A DNA stretch of 64,000 nt from Polytrichum commune (lineage: Eukaryota > Streptophyta > Polytrichopsida > Polytrichales > Polytrichaceae), in contig OX485805.1 of assembly GCA_950295325.1 (NCBI GenBank), forward strand, positions 22,247,501 to 22,311,500. Direction: 5' to 3'. Position numbers and translations under genes: made by a program. Numbering within the stretch: position 1 is the first letter of the stretch; each line of letters starts with the position of its first letter. The notes beneath the pieces were generated by a model that worked only from the letters and a program-made list of their open reading frames with translations, did not search any database and was not told the origin of the DNA. Below, piece after piece: positions 11,302 to 23,074 of this stretch.

Positions 11302-12090
11302 TACATGTGTATTAAGGAGCCATTCCGGAATTGTTTGTTTAGGTGGTGTGTTATTTAGGTGGCATGCATTGGTCAGTGTGAAGAACCGGGTGTTTTTGTG
11401 AGCTTGCAATGTTTGGGTGATGAGGTGTACCGCTTTGTTATGTCAAACGTTTCTTAGGCCTTCTAAGAGTGGGTGTTCGCATGTTGAGAAGAGGTGGGGT
11501 TTTGATGTGTGAGGGGCCAAAATATATTCATCTTGTGGCTACCCATGTATTGGGCGTATCTAAATTTTAACTTTTGGGTGATTTGGGCGTCTGTCACATT
11601 TTCATTCTTCCAAAAGTGGTTGGATAGTTTTTGATTTATTTGGGTGTTTGATAGTAACTTGTCCACGTAGGGGAATTTGGTTTTGGCCGTCTCGATTTCA
11701 TGGTTTTTGTGTTCTTTTGTTACAAATGTGTGAAGATTATGGATGGCTCCATCATGTGTGGCCATGGGGCAGTTTGCTAGCCAATAGGGAGTAGTGAATG
11801 TTGTGTGTATATGTGGGGTGGCAGTTGGTTTTTCTATAAGTGTGCCTTTGTTGGCTAGTGTGTCAGCTATTTCATTTCCAGTGATGCATGAGTGTGCCCG
11901 TACTTTATGTATGTGAATTTATTTATGTGTGTGGGGTCGAGTTTATTTGGAGTACAATGGTTGTTATTAATAGTTTGTTAGGGTGGTGGTGTTGTGATGT
12001 CGGGTGGTGTATGTGGTTATTAATTAGGTATATGCTATTTAGGGTGTTTGTAAATATGTGCATGCGAATATTGAGACCCCACATCCTTTA
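10870..12090 (-). mobile_element. LINE C-terminal fragment (RNase H and tail), right arm into spacer
   Basis: Same LINE family as the left-arm relic, read on the minus strand. KVRAHSCITGNEIADTLANK near 11910-11850 is the RNase H end motif, followed by a frame through THDGAIHNLHTFVTKEH and KFRYAQYMGSHKMNIFW to a stop at 11463. Beyond the arm boundary (11302) the same element continues into the spacer, with LRPNILCIIWAPNRIQ, HDGFSDQAFTHKHTKCDSLI and IPKSIIKTLVKNIHQNAI, ending at a poly-C run (poly-G on the plus strand, 10877-10892). The left arm lacks this tail, so the arm boundary cuts through the LINE. Confidence 0.75.
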
Positions 12091-13041
12091 AGTGATAAAG
12101 GGACCATAACACCCATGTCCCTTCCACATTTCAAAGTGATGCACTTGTGAGCGAGCACTAAGACTTGAAAACCCCTAGGTGTGCCTCATGTAAATGTCTA
12201 AGAGCCAAAAGGTGCTTGCATATGTTGGAGTTTTGAAGAGCTTTTCCTCAGTTGTTTCCTAGACTGAAGTAGACCTTGAAGGTGCTTGCACATGTTTTTG
12301 GAAGAGTTTTGAAGAGTGTTCCATGGGGGAAGTACACCTTGAAGTGGTTGGAATCCTTAATCTTGTCCTAAATTGCTACAAAATACAATATTCAAGGAAA
12401 ATAAAAAGGTTAGTGATATGATAATGAAAAGATTTAAATTTGTAAAATCATGCAAGTTATGAAACTCATAATTTTAGCCAATCATAACAAAGCTCAAAAG
12501 ACTTTGACTTGCCTTGGGGTTTTGGTCATTTTCTCCTCATCACCTCCTCACCACCCACATTTATTGCTAGCTACTAGAGCGGTTACATGGAAAAGGAAAC
12601 AATGTTTGAAATGTGCTATACAATTGCCCACATCATGCCCCCAACATTTTGAAACATGATTTTGTCCCCAACAACACATAATTCAATTAGCTAAGCACAT
12701 GTCCTCTAGCTGGTATGTTTGACATGGCTTGAAACTTTGATACATGACTCCTCTTACCTCGTGAAACCATCAACCACTTTATAAAAACCTTAGAACATAT
12801 ACCATATATAAACTATGCACAAATCTTTAACAAATGCATGGAGTCCCTATTCATTCTCTTTCAACACAAATCATAGTACGGTTTCATCATACAAATCCAA
12901 GCATGTGTCTTTGGAACTAGAACATATTGTAATGTTGTCGTAGATAGACATTAAATTGTCCCAATTGATCCATTTGCAATCACTAGAATTTGGATTTGTG
13001 CAATCTAACACTAACATTTTGGAAGAGCCCCATGGCCTTTC

Positions 13042-13076
<35 letters not shown>

Positions 13077-15424
13077 CTAGTATTGCATATACCAAGGGCT
13101 ATTGAAGACCTAACTATATTATTATTTTTGCCTCAAATTTTAAGAGTGGACCTTATGTTACTTCTCATGTAGTTTCGTACAAGAACGAGGTGCCTCCTTG
13201 GGCATGTATGCAAATACATGTCTCATATTCTCACTTTCTCTTAGTTAATAGGGCATTGAATTACATAGAACAATTTAATGAATCGTTTCACTACTTGTTG
13301 GGAGCTTGTAGTGTGAAGTCATGACCACACGACTATCTATGTTGGAAGTGTCTTGGACAACCTTTGGGCACTTCTTTTGGGCTCTCGCAATTTTGTGCTC
13401 ATAGCTCTTGGCTCATGTGTGCAATGGCCCTAAGTCAATGCAAAGTCGCCCATTGGTCATGGGCATGAAACTGTGGAAATATGAAAACTAGATAGACGTT
13501 GAGTAGGGAAACACAACATTCTCAAGTGACAAGTGTTTGACAAATTGCAACTTCAACATATTTATAAAATCTAAATTTTTTAATTAACTCAATTTTATGG
13601 GCGAACCCGTCAATACACTTTCAATAAATCTATGTTTTTGGAGAAATATTTGAATCCTTATCGATCATCTAAGTAATATGATATTGAAATATGATGTAAA
13701 TAATCAGAAACCAAGAAGTCCTAAATGTTAATGTATATATTCAATGAAAATTTAACAAAGATCAATACAATTGTCTTAATATGGTCATGATAATCATCAT
13801 CGACATGATTCACTTGTAGGATCCTATCATACACTTCAACATGTTGTAATTATACACAATTGAAACATTAAGACAACTCACTACAAGAATCTCGTGCCAA
13901 CCATCCCATTGAATGATGTAGTGTATTTTGAAACAACATGTCGGCCAGGTGGTGAACTGCCTCCTGTGCTTTGGCGCTGGCCTGTCGGCCTTCTGTCTCA
14001 AAAAAAAGAAAAAAGAAAAAAGAAGAAGAAAAGAAACAACATGTCACATCACACTGCATTGTCTTTGTCATGTTTTTGTGCAATTTTTGTTTTCATGGTG
14101 AGTGGTCAAGAGCCAGTAGTGACGACCACCTATGATTAAAGAAAAATTTGCAAAGTGATATTGTATCTAAATTATTTCTAGCTTCAAATTACTCATTTAC
14201 ATAAATTAGTTTGACCAAATATAATATAATATAATAGGCACATATACATTTTATGTTTAAGCTAGGTAAGTGATCATTAGATAACCCCAGCCAAAAGAAA
14301 CTACCAATACTAGGCTTGCATCTCGGCCCATCACTACATAAGCGGCACGGACATTAATGTTGAGTTACAACTTACATGACGTTTTATTGCATGGGACATA
14401 CCCTAACACCATTTATGTTTTTCAAAGAATTAGTGCTTCTAATTAGTTATAAAAACAACTCACATTTGAAAGAGTGTATTTCTATTTAAATCACATATGG
14501 ATTCCTAAAATATACAACAAGGGTGCATACAAATTTCACAACTTTGCTGTCGTATGTGGTGCACAATTACTCTAAGAAAGAGTGGGTTTCCTAGGCTGTC
14601 GACGATTAAAAACACGGTCCCTTGACTTCATAGGAGGTAGAAATTTCCATATCTATATAATGAAAATAGGTGCATAAGATAGTTAGATAGATAGATATAA
14701 AAGCTTACCCCCTTGGGAGCAAGCGTGAATGAAGAACCTCTTTGCCCGCAAACTATTACCCTCTTTCAGGGTTGGTTTTAATGTAAGATAACCAAATTAA
14801 AGTAGGCACATTGCAATGTAGTCCTTTGCAATGCAACAAAATGTCATGAGCCTCACTCTAAGCATTCAAGATGGTTGTCATAACAACCATACTCTTCACT
14901 TGTGCCAACAAACACTCGCCTTTGGGTAATGGCTTATCCGAAGTCACTTGGGCCACTGATGTGGATGAAGTGTTCGGCACTTTCCCAGGAGTAGTGGGTA
15001 TCCATGCATACTACCAGGTGCACTACCCATTGTATTAGTCTATGTAGGAGAGGGGATGTCTTTGCTCGTCCGGTCCATTGACCTCTTTGAGCCACTCTCC
15101 AAAATTGATTGCCTCACTTCAAAATATTCCATGTTGCATGGATGTTGGAACTCCTCCAACGCAAAATACCAATACCTTAAATGGTCGATTTTGTGAATAA
15201 GTCATGGACAAGTGTGACATAATCTAGGATGGCAACAATCTCATCTAAGATAACGGGTGTTATTCAATTACTTTTCTTAATAAGATCCTTATATGATTGC
15301 GGCCCGTCCATATGGACATTCTCTATTTTAAAATATGTTGTGAAGGAAGAGGAGGTGCATTTGTTTGAGGAGTTTCAGAAAACTTTTAAAATTAGGCTCC
15401 AACACAAGACAACCTAACCTAATT
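11302..15424. repeat. Right arm of the 9.5-kb inverted repeat
   Basis: Reverse-complement partner of 5967-10070, ending AACCTAACCTAATT. Its inner part preserves the LINE reading frame better than the left arm does: one long open stretch on the minus strand at 11463-11765 against an interrupted one at left. This indicates independent decay outside the central near-identical tract. Confidence 0.95.
13943..14032 (+). mobile_element. Short A-tailed retroposon (SINE-like), right-arm copy
   Basis: Mirror copy of the insert at 7364-7453, with the same 13-bp target duplication. Presence at the same site in both arms shows the insertion came before the inverted duplication, or was copied across by conversion. 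Confidence 0.8.
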
Positions 15425-16599
15425 GGCAAAGTTGAACTTTGGGAGGTAGAAGTTCACTTTACCAATTGGTGGTTGTAAAAAAAATTCCATTTCTAGATTG
15501 TCAATGCAATAGACGTAACCATAATAAAGTCACCAACATTGGAGATCAAATCAACAATTTTGAAGGGATCTCCTATACCTACCACTTCTAGCACTTGTGT
15601 TAGTGACCTTAAAATAAAAAGGGCAAAATTGGTTTTGCTCTATTATGAGGTTATAAAACTTTGAAAAACTTTGAAGTTCCTTTCTTGAGTGTGGTTTTAT
15701 TTGGGGAGTCCACAAATGATGAACAAGTAGATGCATGTGCATATAGGTAACAAAGATATTGAGAAGATGCTTAGTTACATAAAAATGAAACAAATCAACA
15801 CCTAAAACTCAAAGAAGCTCTCCAAGACTTTCCAGTTACACCCAAAATGGGGAAATCCACCTCAAAATTTCCCCAAAACAGTGTTTGTGGAGTTCACATT
15901 TTAGCTTGAATAGGAGTCAAGGTGTATGAATGTCTGATTCCTTGCAATAGCCATCCAGTTGACTGAAAATTATACTTCTCGACCTTGTGTTGTGATGAAT
16001 TCATGAATGATATATACCCCACATGCAGCACATGATGGTATATTATGAACAATGAACAAAATGTAATTTCTGCAATTAAATGCAGATAAATAACAACAGA
16101 ACAGAAAATTACCTCATCGATTCTATTACTGCAGACTTAACCTGGACCAACTTGAAACATGAAAGAAACATCACCAAAAGAAGGCGACCTACATGACCAC
16201 AACTAGCTTAAACATGGTCATAAGGAGACGGTAACAAAGATCAAACATATATTAGCTAGTGCATGTCATTTATCCATATCAAAGCGGGAAACACACAACA
16301 GAACTCCACCGTAATGGACAAAAAAACACATCCAATTGGACTATCCATCACACCTGCTTCTTCAGAAGAAGCAGTCCAGCCAGGGAAGGAACAATTCATC
16401 CAACTTTGAACTGAGGAACAGATGTCCACCAACTAGAGCAGAAGAAGCATACGAAACTAGGATTATTTACACCCATGAGTTCTTCCTTATGGACGGAAGA
16501 GACAATAAAACAGTGTTGTATCTTAAGAGCAGAGAGTGATCTACCCCAGATCATTGTCTTCTATAAGAACTACATCAAGACCCGATTGCAAATTAAGCT
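15425..16599. other. Intergenic, nothing recognised
   Basis: Only short frames occur here and none has family resemblance. The stretch lies between the palindrome and the 3' side of the LRAT-like locus. Confidence 0.4.
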
Positions 16600-16965
16600 T
16601 ATTCGTAAGCTACTTGTCTTGATCCATGCACCTTCTTGTCCTTTTTCATCATCATCTTCTATGTCATGTCTGTACATCAACCATTCGAGCCCTGATTTGT
16701 ACACCCAAGTAAGCAGCCCAATTGCCACAATACTGGGTGGTGATCTGCAATGTTCATTCTGTCTATGGGCATGGCAAGAGGCATTACCCGCAGGTTGGCA
16801 GATAGTTTCTTATTTTCCACCCGCAATGATCATGTTCTGCTGCTTCTTGTAATTTCCTGCAGCAGCCCTTTGACCTTGCTGCTGCACTTGAATTAGGGTT
16901 TCCACTAGTGTCTGCATACTTCCAGCAGTTCTCACGCACGGGATCATAGTTACGATTATGCAATC
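16600..16965 (-). pseudogene. Decayed partial copy of the 3' end of the LRAT-like gene
   Basis: Aligns by eye with 17096-17465 inside exon 2 of the neighbouring gene. Shared stretches include GCTGCTGCACTTGAATTAGG, GCATACTTCCAGCAGTT and GACATCAACCATT against TACATCAACCATT. The copy carries indels that break the frame, and it stops at a point equivalent to the middle of exon 2. It is a tandem partial duplicate lying just downstream of the intact gene. Confidence 0.8.
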
Positions 16966-17077
16966 AATGATATAGTGCATCAGTAACTAAATAAGTATGC
17001 ATATTGGCTCAGTTAACTGCAACTCATGATACATATCATGTGCAGACTAACATGATGCATCAAGACATAGCATAAGC

Positions 17078-18628
17078 CTATTGGTAAGCTAATCGACTTG
17101 ATCCAGGCACCCTCTTTTTTTCCTCCTCATCTTCTTCATCTTGACTGGACATCAACCATTGGATCCCTGCTTTTAAACCCCAAGTAAACGCCCCGAATGC
17201 CACAATACCGGCAGTGACCATGGCTACCTGGTTCGCTGTGTCTATGGGCATGACAAGAGGAGGCATTTCCCGCAGGTTGGAAGCTAGTTTCTCAATTCCA
17301 ACCTTACCGATATTCGTGTGGTTCTGCTTCTTGCGATTTCCTGACGCAGGAGCAGCTGAAAGTTGACCCTGCTGCTGCACTTGAATTAGGTTTTCCACCA
17401 ATGCCCTGTAAGTAGTGTCCGCATACTTCCAGCAGTTGTCACGCACAAGATCGTAGTCAGGGTTATGCGTTGTGAGAATATCAATTAGTTTCTTTAATGG
17501 AATCGGAAAGTCAGCAACATCAACGAAGTAGTGCTCCTCGGCAGCCTTCCCCTCCACTATGACCGGCACATTATTCACCGTTATTCCTGCAAACCCTTTC
17601 CTCTGAGGGTCCGGACCCGATTTTTCTGCCCTAATCTTGAAACCCTGGAGCTCTCCATGCACAGGATGCCGACCCCGACTCACCTCCACCATCAGAAAGT
17701 GGTGGTGAACCTGCAACAACGTCGACAACATTAGGTGGGATGTGGAGAAAGTCCATTAAACCATTTGCCAAAGGGTTCCACGACTATGCTCGCGTCGCAT
17801 AGAATGAGAGAAGGCTTTCAAGAAGCAGAAGAGACGTCCATCTTCCTTGACAGCTTCGATCAACATGATATGGGGGGCTAACAAACTCCTCTACAATACA
17901 CGTCAAATACTAGGAAAATGTCTTGGAATACCTAAGAAACTTCAGACGGAGTCCATAATCTCTTCCTGATAGAAATTCCATGGTTCCACCACGTGCAACC
18001 AAGAGATTTTCCCCGCATTCACCTTTTTCGGTCCCGGTGCCTTACACGTTTTTTGGCTAGGAAATAAAGATTGGAATCGTTCACTGAAGTTGCTACGCCT
18101 CCGATTACTCCATCACCCATTCTAAATAAACGGGAAATCACATGTTCCATGGGGAACTTGCCGCGACACTAAGACTGACTTGAGACGACATTTCTTGAGA
18201 ATTAAGACATGTTCGTTACCAACTCTTGGTCAAATTGTTCTCCTGTCTAGGGTAAGTGGTAGAGCTTCGCAATGATTTTCATCTGTCTCAAAAGCAAATG
18301 CTAACAGAAAACCAAGAAACATAAAAAAAAAGGAAACGAAACGAAAGTGGCGGTGAACCTGCAAAATGTTCTTGGACGCTCCTGCCTCCTGCTGCCGCAT
18401 CAGCTCCTCCGCCTGAGCCTGCCGTAGGTCATGTCGGAGCGGGGTTTTGTAAATGCTGATCTTCTTCAACACCACTTCACACCCCGAGCCATGCGTGTCC
18501 ACGAGGCTCGCCAAGTAAGGGTCCACCACCGTGTCCCCCTGGTGAAAGTACAGAGGCGAAAACTTGTGCTTGGATATGAACGACATGTTGGGCGGACCGA
18601 GATCGATCGGAAGAGTCCTACGGCCCAA
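17078..18628 (-). CDS. LRAT/NlpC-P60-like papain-fold protein with C-terminal membrane segment, two exons
   Basis: Exon 1 is 18628-18359 (90 codons) and exon 2 is 17710-17078 (210 codons plus stop), giving 300 aa. The 648-bp intron is phase 0 and runs GTTCAC to TTGCAG. Exon 2 begins VHHHFLMVEVSRG, a His-rich strand like the catalytic His strand of permuted papain-fold proteins. Later comes DYDLVRDNCWKYADTTY, which fits the N-C-x-x-[FY/A] nucleophile motif of the LRAT/NC family. Near the C terminus VAMVTAGIVAFGAFTWG is a likely membrane helix, followed by an acidic/basic tail (DEEDEEEKKR). LRAT-like proteins are acyltransferases or thiol hydrolases acting on lipids; that activity here is inference. 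Met15 is an alternative start. The intron is bordered by direct repeats of the exon junction (see findings). A broken copy of exon 2 lies at 16600-16965. Confidence 0.75.
18350..18371 (-). repeat. Exon-junction direct repeat, 5' copy (partner 17695-17716)
   Basis: The minus strand at the exon 1 end reads TTGCAGGTTCACCGCCAC, and at the exon 2 start TTGCAGGTTCACCACCAC; the shared stretch continues to CTTTC on both sides. Both translate LQVH-HF in the same frame. The intron is exactly the DNA between the two GCAG|GT points. Confidence 0.85.
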
Positions 18629-18649
18629 TGCGATCGCGATCGCGGCAAG

Positions 18650-20300
18650 GAACCAGCTACCGAATTAGCATGCGCCTTACGTCGTGCATCGGGGGTGTCC
18701 GAACTCAATCACAGTCTCTGAAGTGCCGTTTCGAGTAGCGTACGCGGCCTCTCTCGCTCCCTCGCTCCATGTAAACCATTTGGTGAATGAAACATCGGCT
18801 AAGTCCAGGTGCGATCGAATTGAGTGATCGGCAAGCCGCAGACAATCGATCGGAAGTGACAGAAATTGGAAAAACTCAACGCGCAACAACTCCGTCAACG
18901 AATCCCTCGTACTCCGAACGTAACTCAAGGAAATATGTACCCAGGACAGACATCTGACCTGACCAGCACCTAGCCTGAAATCTTACAAAAATCGGTACAT
19001 ATTGATGAGGAAGATGTACACACCCTAAACATCTGAAGCATGTGCTCGTATGAGGTCATCTACGAGGGAAATTTTAAACTCTTATGACTTTTGCATACTG
19101 CGGTGTCCAAACAATGTGTTCTAATTGCATTGGGATGAGTCCCCTTCATGATCTTGAGAAAATTACACGTATATCAATTATAAAAAAAACACTAATACAT
19201 GTATTTAAAGAGAATATGTTAAGTGCATAAACTTTACTAAGCAACTAGATGATCGTCTCTTTTCAGAGAAAGACGTCGTGATTTAAACCTCTGACAAATT
19301 ATAGTTGTTTGTTGAAAACTCAGTAGAACACAACCTAGGTGCTCCCCATAAACGGGGACTCCCAAAATTCAAAGGAGAATTCTTTTTGGCCGGAACATGG
19401 TCCCACATGGCATAGCCAAGGAGCTAAGTAATATACCCTATGCAAAATCCACACATCACGTAGAGGATACTAAAACCAATGCCATGCATTCTTGCACACA
19501 CAAGTTAATAATGATTTTGAGAATGTCCACCACCTTGGCATTATGTTTCAGTGTTTGTGTTGGGACATCTACCATTAAACCTTTGAACTCCAAATAACTT
19601 GTGCATATGAAATTCAAATAAGACACACATTGGTGTGTTAGAATCCCCTATCAAATTGGTAAGGACTAACATTTAGAACTCTCTATGCCTAATGATAGTA
19701 TATATGCCTAACACATAAAGTGATGATCTTAGCTCATCTAGACCTTAAGTATATAATCAAATGTACGACTTGGCATAATGCCTATGTTACATGGTTTCCA
19801 AATTAACAATAAAAGCAAGTGGAGGCATACCATTACCTATGTGCACAAACGTCAAGTCTGCTACGTAGCACACCATCCTAGAGACAAGTGATTGGATGCT
19901 TCAAAATAGGTAAGTGTGTCCATTATAATTTATTAAACTACATATAAGGTACTCTAAGCAAGTGTAGGATGTCACTTATGGTCTCACATTCTCACAATCA
20001 TGAGATATAATAGGTTATTCAAGAAGCATTGTTTCCCATACAAAGGTGGGGCATGACCTAGATAAACTTTCAATGGGTTTTGATTATATCACAATTAAAA
20101 TCCTTTTTAAGAGACTGAGATAAGATTCAAATATCTTGAGTCACGCATCTCTCCATATCCACATGATTAATCGGTACAAGAATCGAATCACTAAGTATTG
20201 TCAAAGTGCTAAAGTTGCTAGAATGTTGGGAATTGTGAGTAGATATGACTACCTTATGCAATACCTAGTAAGCATTGGGTAGACGTGCCAATGTTGGACC
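18650..20300. other. Intergenic, upstream of the LRAT-like gene
   Basis: GC-rich for the first 250 bp (probable promoter of the leftward gene, with paired GATCGCGATCGC palindromes around 18633-18645), then AT-rich. No gene was recognised. Confidence 0.4.
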
Positions 20301-20720
20301 AATGGCATCTTCCGCTCATAATATAGGCACCTATTCCATATCAAGACCCTTTCAACAATTTATAGGGTACCAAAACTTCGATCTGGCTGATATCGAATTT
20401 TGATTAGGCCAGAACCAATAGTAACACGACACATGTCCTAATTTTGAGTGCTAAAGTGAGGAGGATTGAGCGGTTAAAATGAGCAGTTATGACATACTCT
20501 AGACATTGGTAATATGTTCAAGCCAACTTTTGGCTTTAAAACCTCACAATAATTTCATTTAAGAAATAAAGTTACCAAAAAAATTGCAATCCTCTTGATT
20601 TTTGTCTTCCTACATGGCAAAAAGATTGCACCGCATTATACTTCTCCAAATTTGCCTCAAAATCTCTGAAGTGATCGGTTATAAGCACCTCTACTCTAGC
20701 CTGTTATACTAAATAGCAAT
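20300..20720. repeat. Repeat family D, copy 1
   Basis: Shares ACACATGTCCTAATTTTGAG, GTGCTAAAGTGAGGAGGA, TAGACATTGGTAATATGTTC and a following ATTTCA.TTAAG segment with 56410-56660, and in reverse orientation with 47560-47945. A dispersed non-coding repeat of unknown class. Confidence 0.7.
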
Positions 20721-21848
20721 TATCTAGCATTTAAAAAAAAAATCTTTGATGAGATTTTACACAACATTGAAAAAGTTTTGTAAACAATGTGTTGGACCAC
20801 ATAACATTTTTGAAACAACCAAGATGTGTTTGAATGTGTGCTTCATCCTAGAAACTTTGTTCAATGAAGTCCTAGACATCCCAATGAAGTCTTAGGAACT
20901 TCGAGTGGATGTTGGGGAGGGAGGGAATTATCGCTTAGAAGGGTGTTTTCCATCATTCCAACATAAAAACTTGACCCCCTATAGGGTTGTCATTGTTTCA
21001 TCTCAAATGACTTGAGCTAGATTAAATCACGGTATTTAGAACTAATTGTGGCATCAAATCGACTTAAAAAATTCCTAGGTTACTTGCTATTCTAGGGTTT
21101 TATGTTGGATGAAGGAGAGGTACACTTGTAGGCAGTTATTCCCTCTGTTCGATTTTTGGTTCATGGCACTTAACTTTTGAAGGGAGTGGGGGTAAAAACG
21201 TGTCCCTCCCACACACACACTCCATTGATTCATTCCAATTGGGTCATGTTAGACTAAATCAAGATTCGTGACCTTGATTTAGGGGGTCAAATTTTTGCAA
21301 TATATATACACACAATTGGGATATGCAATGTTCCTCTATATTTTCACCTCCTTCTTGATATTTGTCGCAAAAAATTATCCACTTTGGGTCCAGGGCATGA
21401 ACTCTAATTCTGTATGGGAATTACATAAGATAAGTGGGCCTAATTAATCAAACACCTACATTTGAGTGTTAGGTTCACATAAGAATGGACCCAAAAATAA
21501 TGTGCTTACAAGATGGACTACGTGTTCAAAGTCTATATAGCTAATATAGGTTCAAACAATCAACTTAATTGGAGGACACCTCAATATGATCTTTTAAAAA
21601 GAAAGAAAATCCTTGTTAAATATGCAGTGAATAAGAAAGGTATATGAGTTATGAAATATGAGGAAAATTGCTACAACCTTGATTTGGAGTTGCTAATCAT
21701 CTCGCACAAATCTCATTTTCATTATCCTATGACTGGAATGGGTGCAAAGCTAAAAGTGTTTGTTTTAGGCCCACTTGCCTTACGTGAATTGAATTTAATC
21801 ATTGCATGTCTTGACTTGACCTCGTACATAATATGAATTTCCTCAAAC

Positions 21849-22497
21849 TCCAAGGGCCAGTTTAGACTACGGTGAGAAAGTGCACTTGTCAAGAATTTTA
21901 GGGGAATGGAGCAACATGATTGGTTGCGAGATGGGTTCTTCACCAATTGGAGTTTATACTATGGGCAAGACTTCTCCATTGGAGAACTTCAAGCATGGGT
22001 GGAAAATGACTTAGCTACCACCATGGAGACACTTTTTGCTAGGGGTCTCTAGATGTCAAGTTTCATGGGCAACCTCAAACCTTTGGACAAGAAACTTGAA
22101 CTTTGAAGAACTCCAACTTGAGGATTATTATTATTATTATTATTCTTTTAAATTTTTTTCCCCATCTTGTCCACCATACATTGCCTCTAATAACCTTGTC
22201 TTGGGCTGAAATTTTTGATCAACAGGTGCACTTATTCATTGTAGTCTAACTGGGCCCTAAAACTGCCTATTAAGACCCCAAACACCTTAATTTGTACAAC
22301 CTCAAACCTTCGGACAAGAAACTTAATCTCCGGAAAACTCCAACTTGAGGATTTTTAAAATTAAAAATATTATTTAAAAAAAAATTGTTTTTCCATCTTG
22401 TTTGTCATACCAATCATTGCCTCTAATAACTTTGTCTTGAGCTGAAATTCTTGACCGACCAGTGCACTTCTTCACCGTAGTCTAAACCGGGCCCTAA
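21849..22497. mobile_element. TIR element with a tandemly duplicated right end, about 650 bp
   Basis: The left end AGGGCCAGTTTAGACTACGG, followed by GTGCACTTGTCAAGAATTT, is inverted relative to the right end, whose reverse complement reads AGGGCCCGGTTTAGACTACGG and continues to GTGCACTGGTC.GTCAAGAATTT. A third end of the same orientation as the right one occurs at about 22210-22258 (TAGTCTAACTGGGCCCT). The block 22069-22259 is directly repeated at 22305-22495 (ACTCCAACTTGAGGATT.., ATTGCCTCTAATAAC, TTGTCTTG.GCTGAAAT). No coding capacity; the ends suggest a DNA transposon of undetermined superfamily. Confidence 0.7.
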
Positions 22498-23074
22498 GAT
22501 CGAGCAAGGAATATACCAAGGTGCCCATCTCCCGTGTGAATGGGATTCGGATGGGCATAAGTGTGAACAGGGCTATTTGAGATCCCACAAAAGCTTCCTT
22601 GGGTTCAACTTCGCAACATGAGGAGCATCTTCATAATCCACTCCACCGCCCTCAAATTTGTTGACACTCTCCGGCACATTTCCATTCATGCGGCCAAACT
22701 GGTAACATCTCAAAGTTGTAATGTGATTGGTTCTCTGCAGGATTCATCTCACGAGTTGGCCATTCTGTTTTGAATTCAAAGGAATTCCTGCTTTCAATTC
22801 TCAGCAGCAAATTGATCATTCTGTGAGAATTTGAGAACTCAAGAATTAGGGTTTTGCGACACAGGGTGAGGAATCGGTGCAACATTTCTGGATTGAATGT
22901 TGATGTCTGGAAAGATGTGCCTCGTGAATTGGTCAGCCTTGGAGTTTGTGTCAGTGGATGCTGCGGTGGAGTAATTCCTGGGAGTTTGGTACTTCCGGGA
23001 TGGTCAGAATTTGGGTTTCAGAAATAGGGTCAGGAGCCATGGGATGAGGAGGAATTTGTGCAACAGGAGGAGGG

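Noticed and set aside
18466-18928. Frames of 80-96 aa on both strands around the LRAT-like exon 1
   Set aside because: They shadow exon 1 or its GC-rich upstream DNA; only one frame joins exon 2 in phase with conserved motifs.
19397-19407. GTCCCACATGG, similar to the snRNA upstream element
   Set aside because: It lacks the final CG core, and there is no TATA box or snRNA-like sequence downstream.
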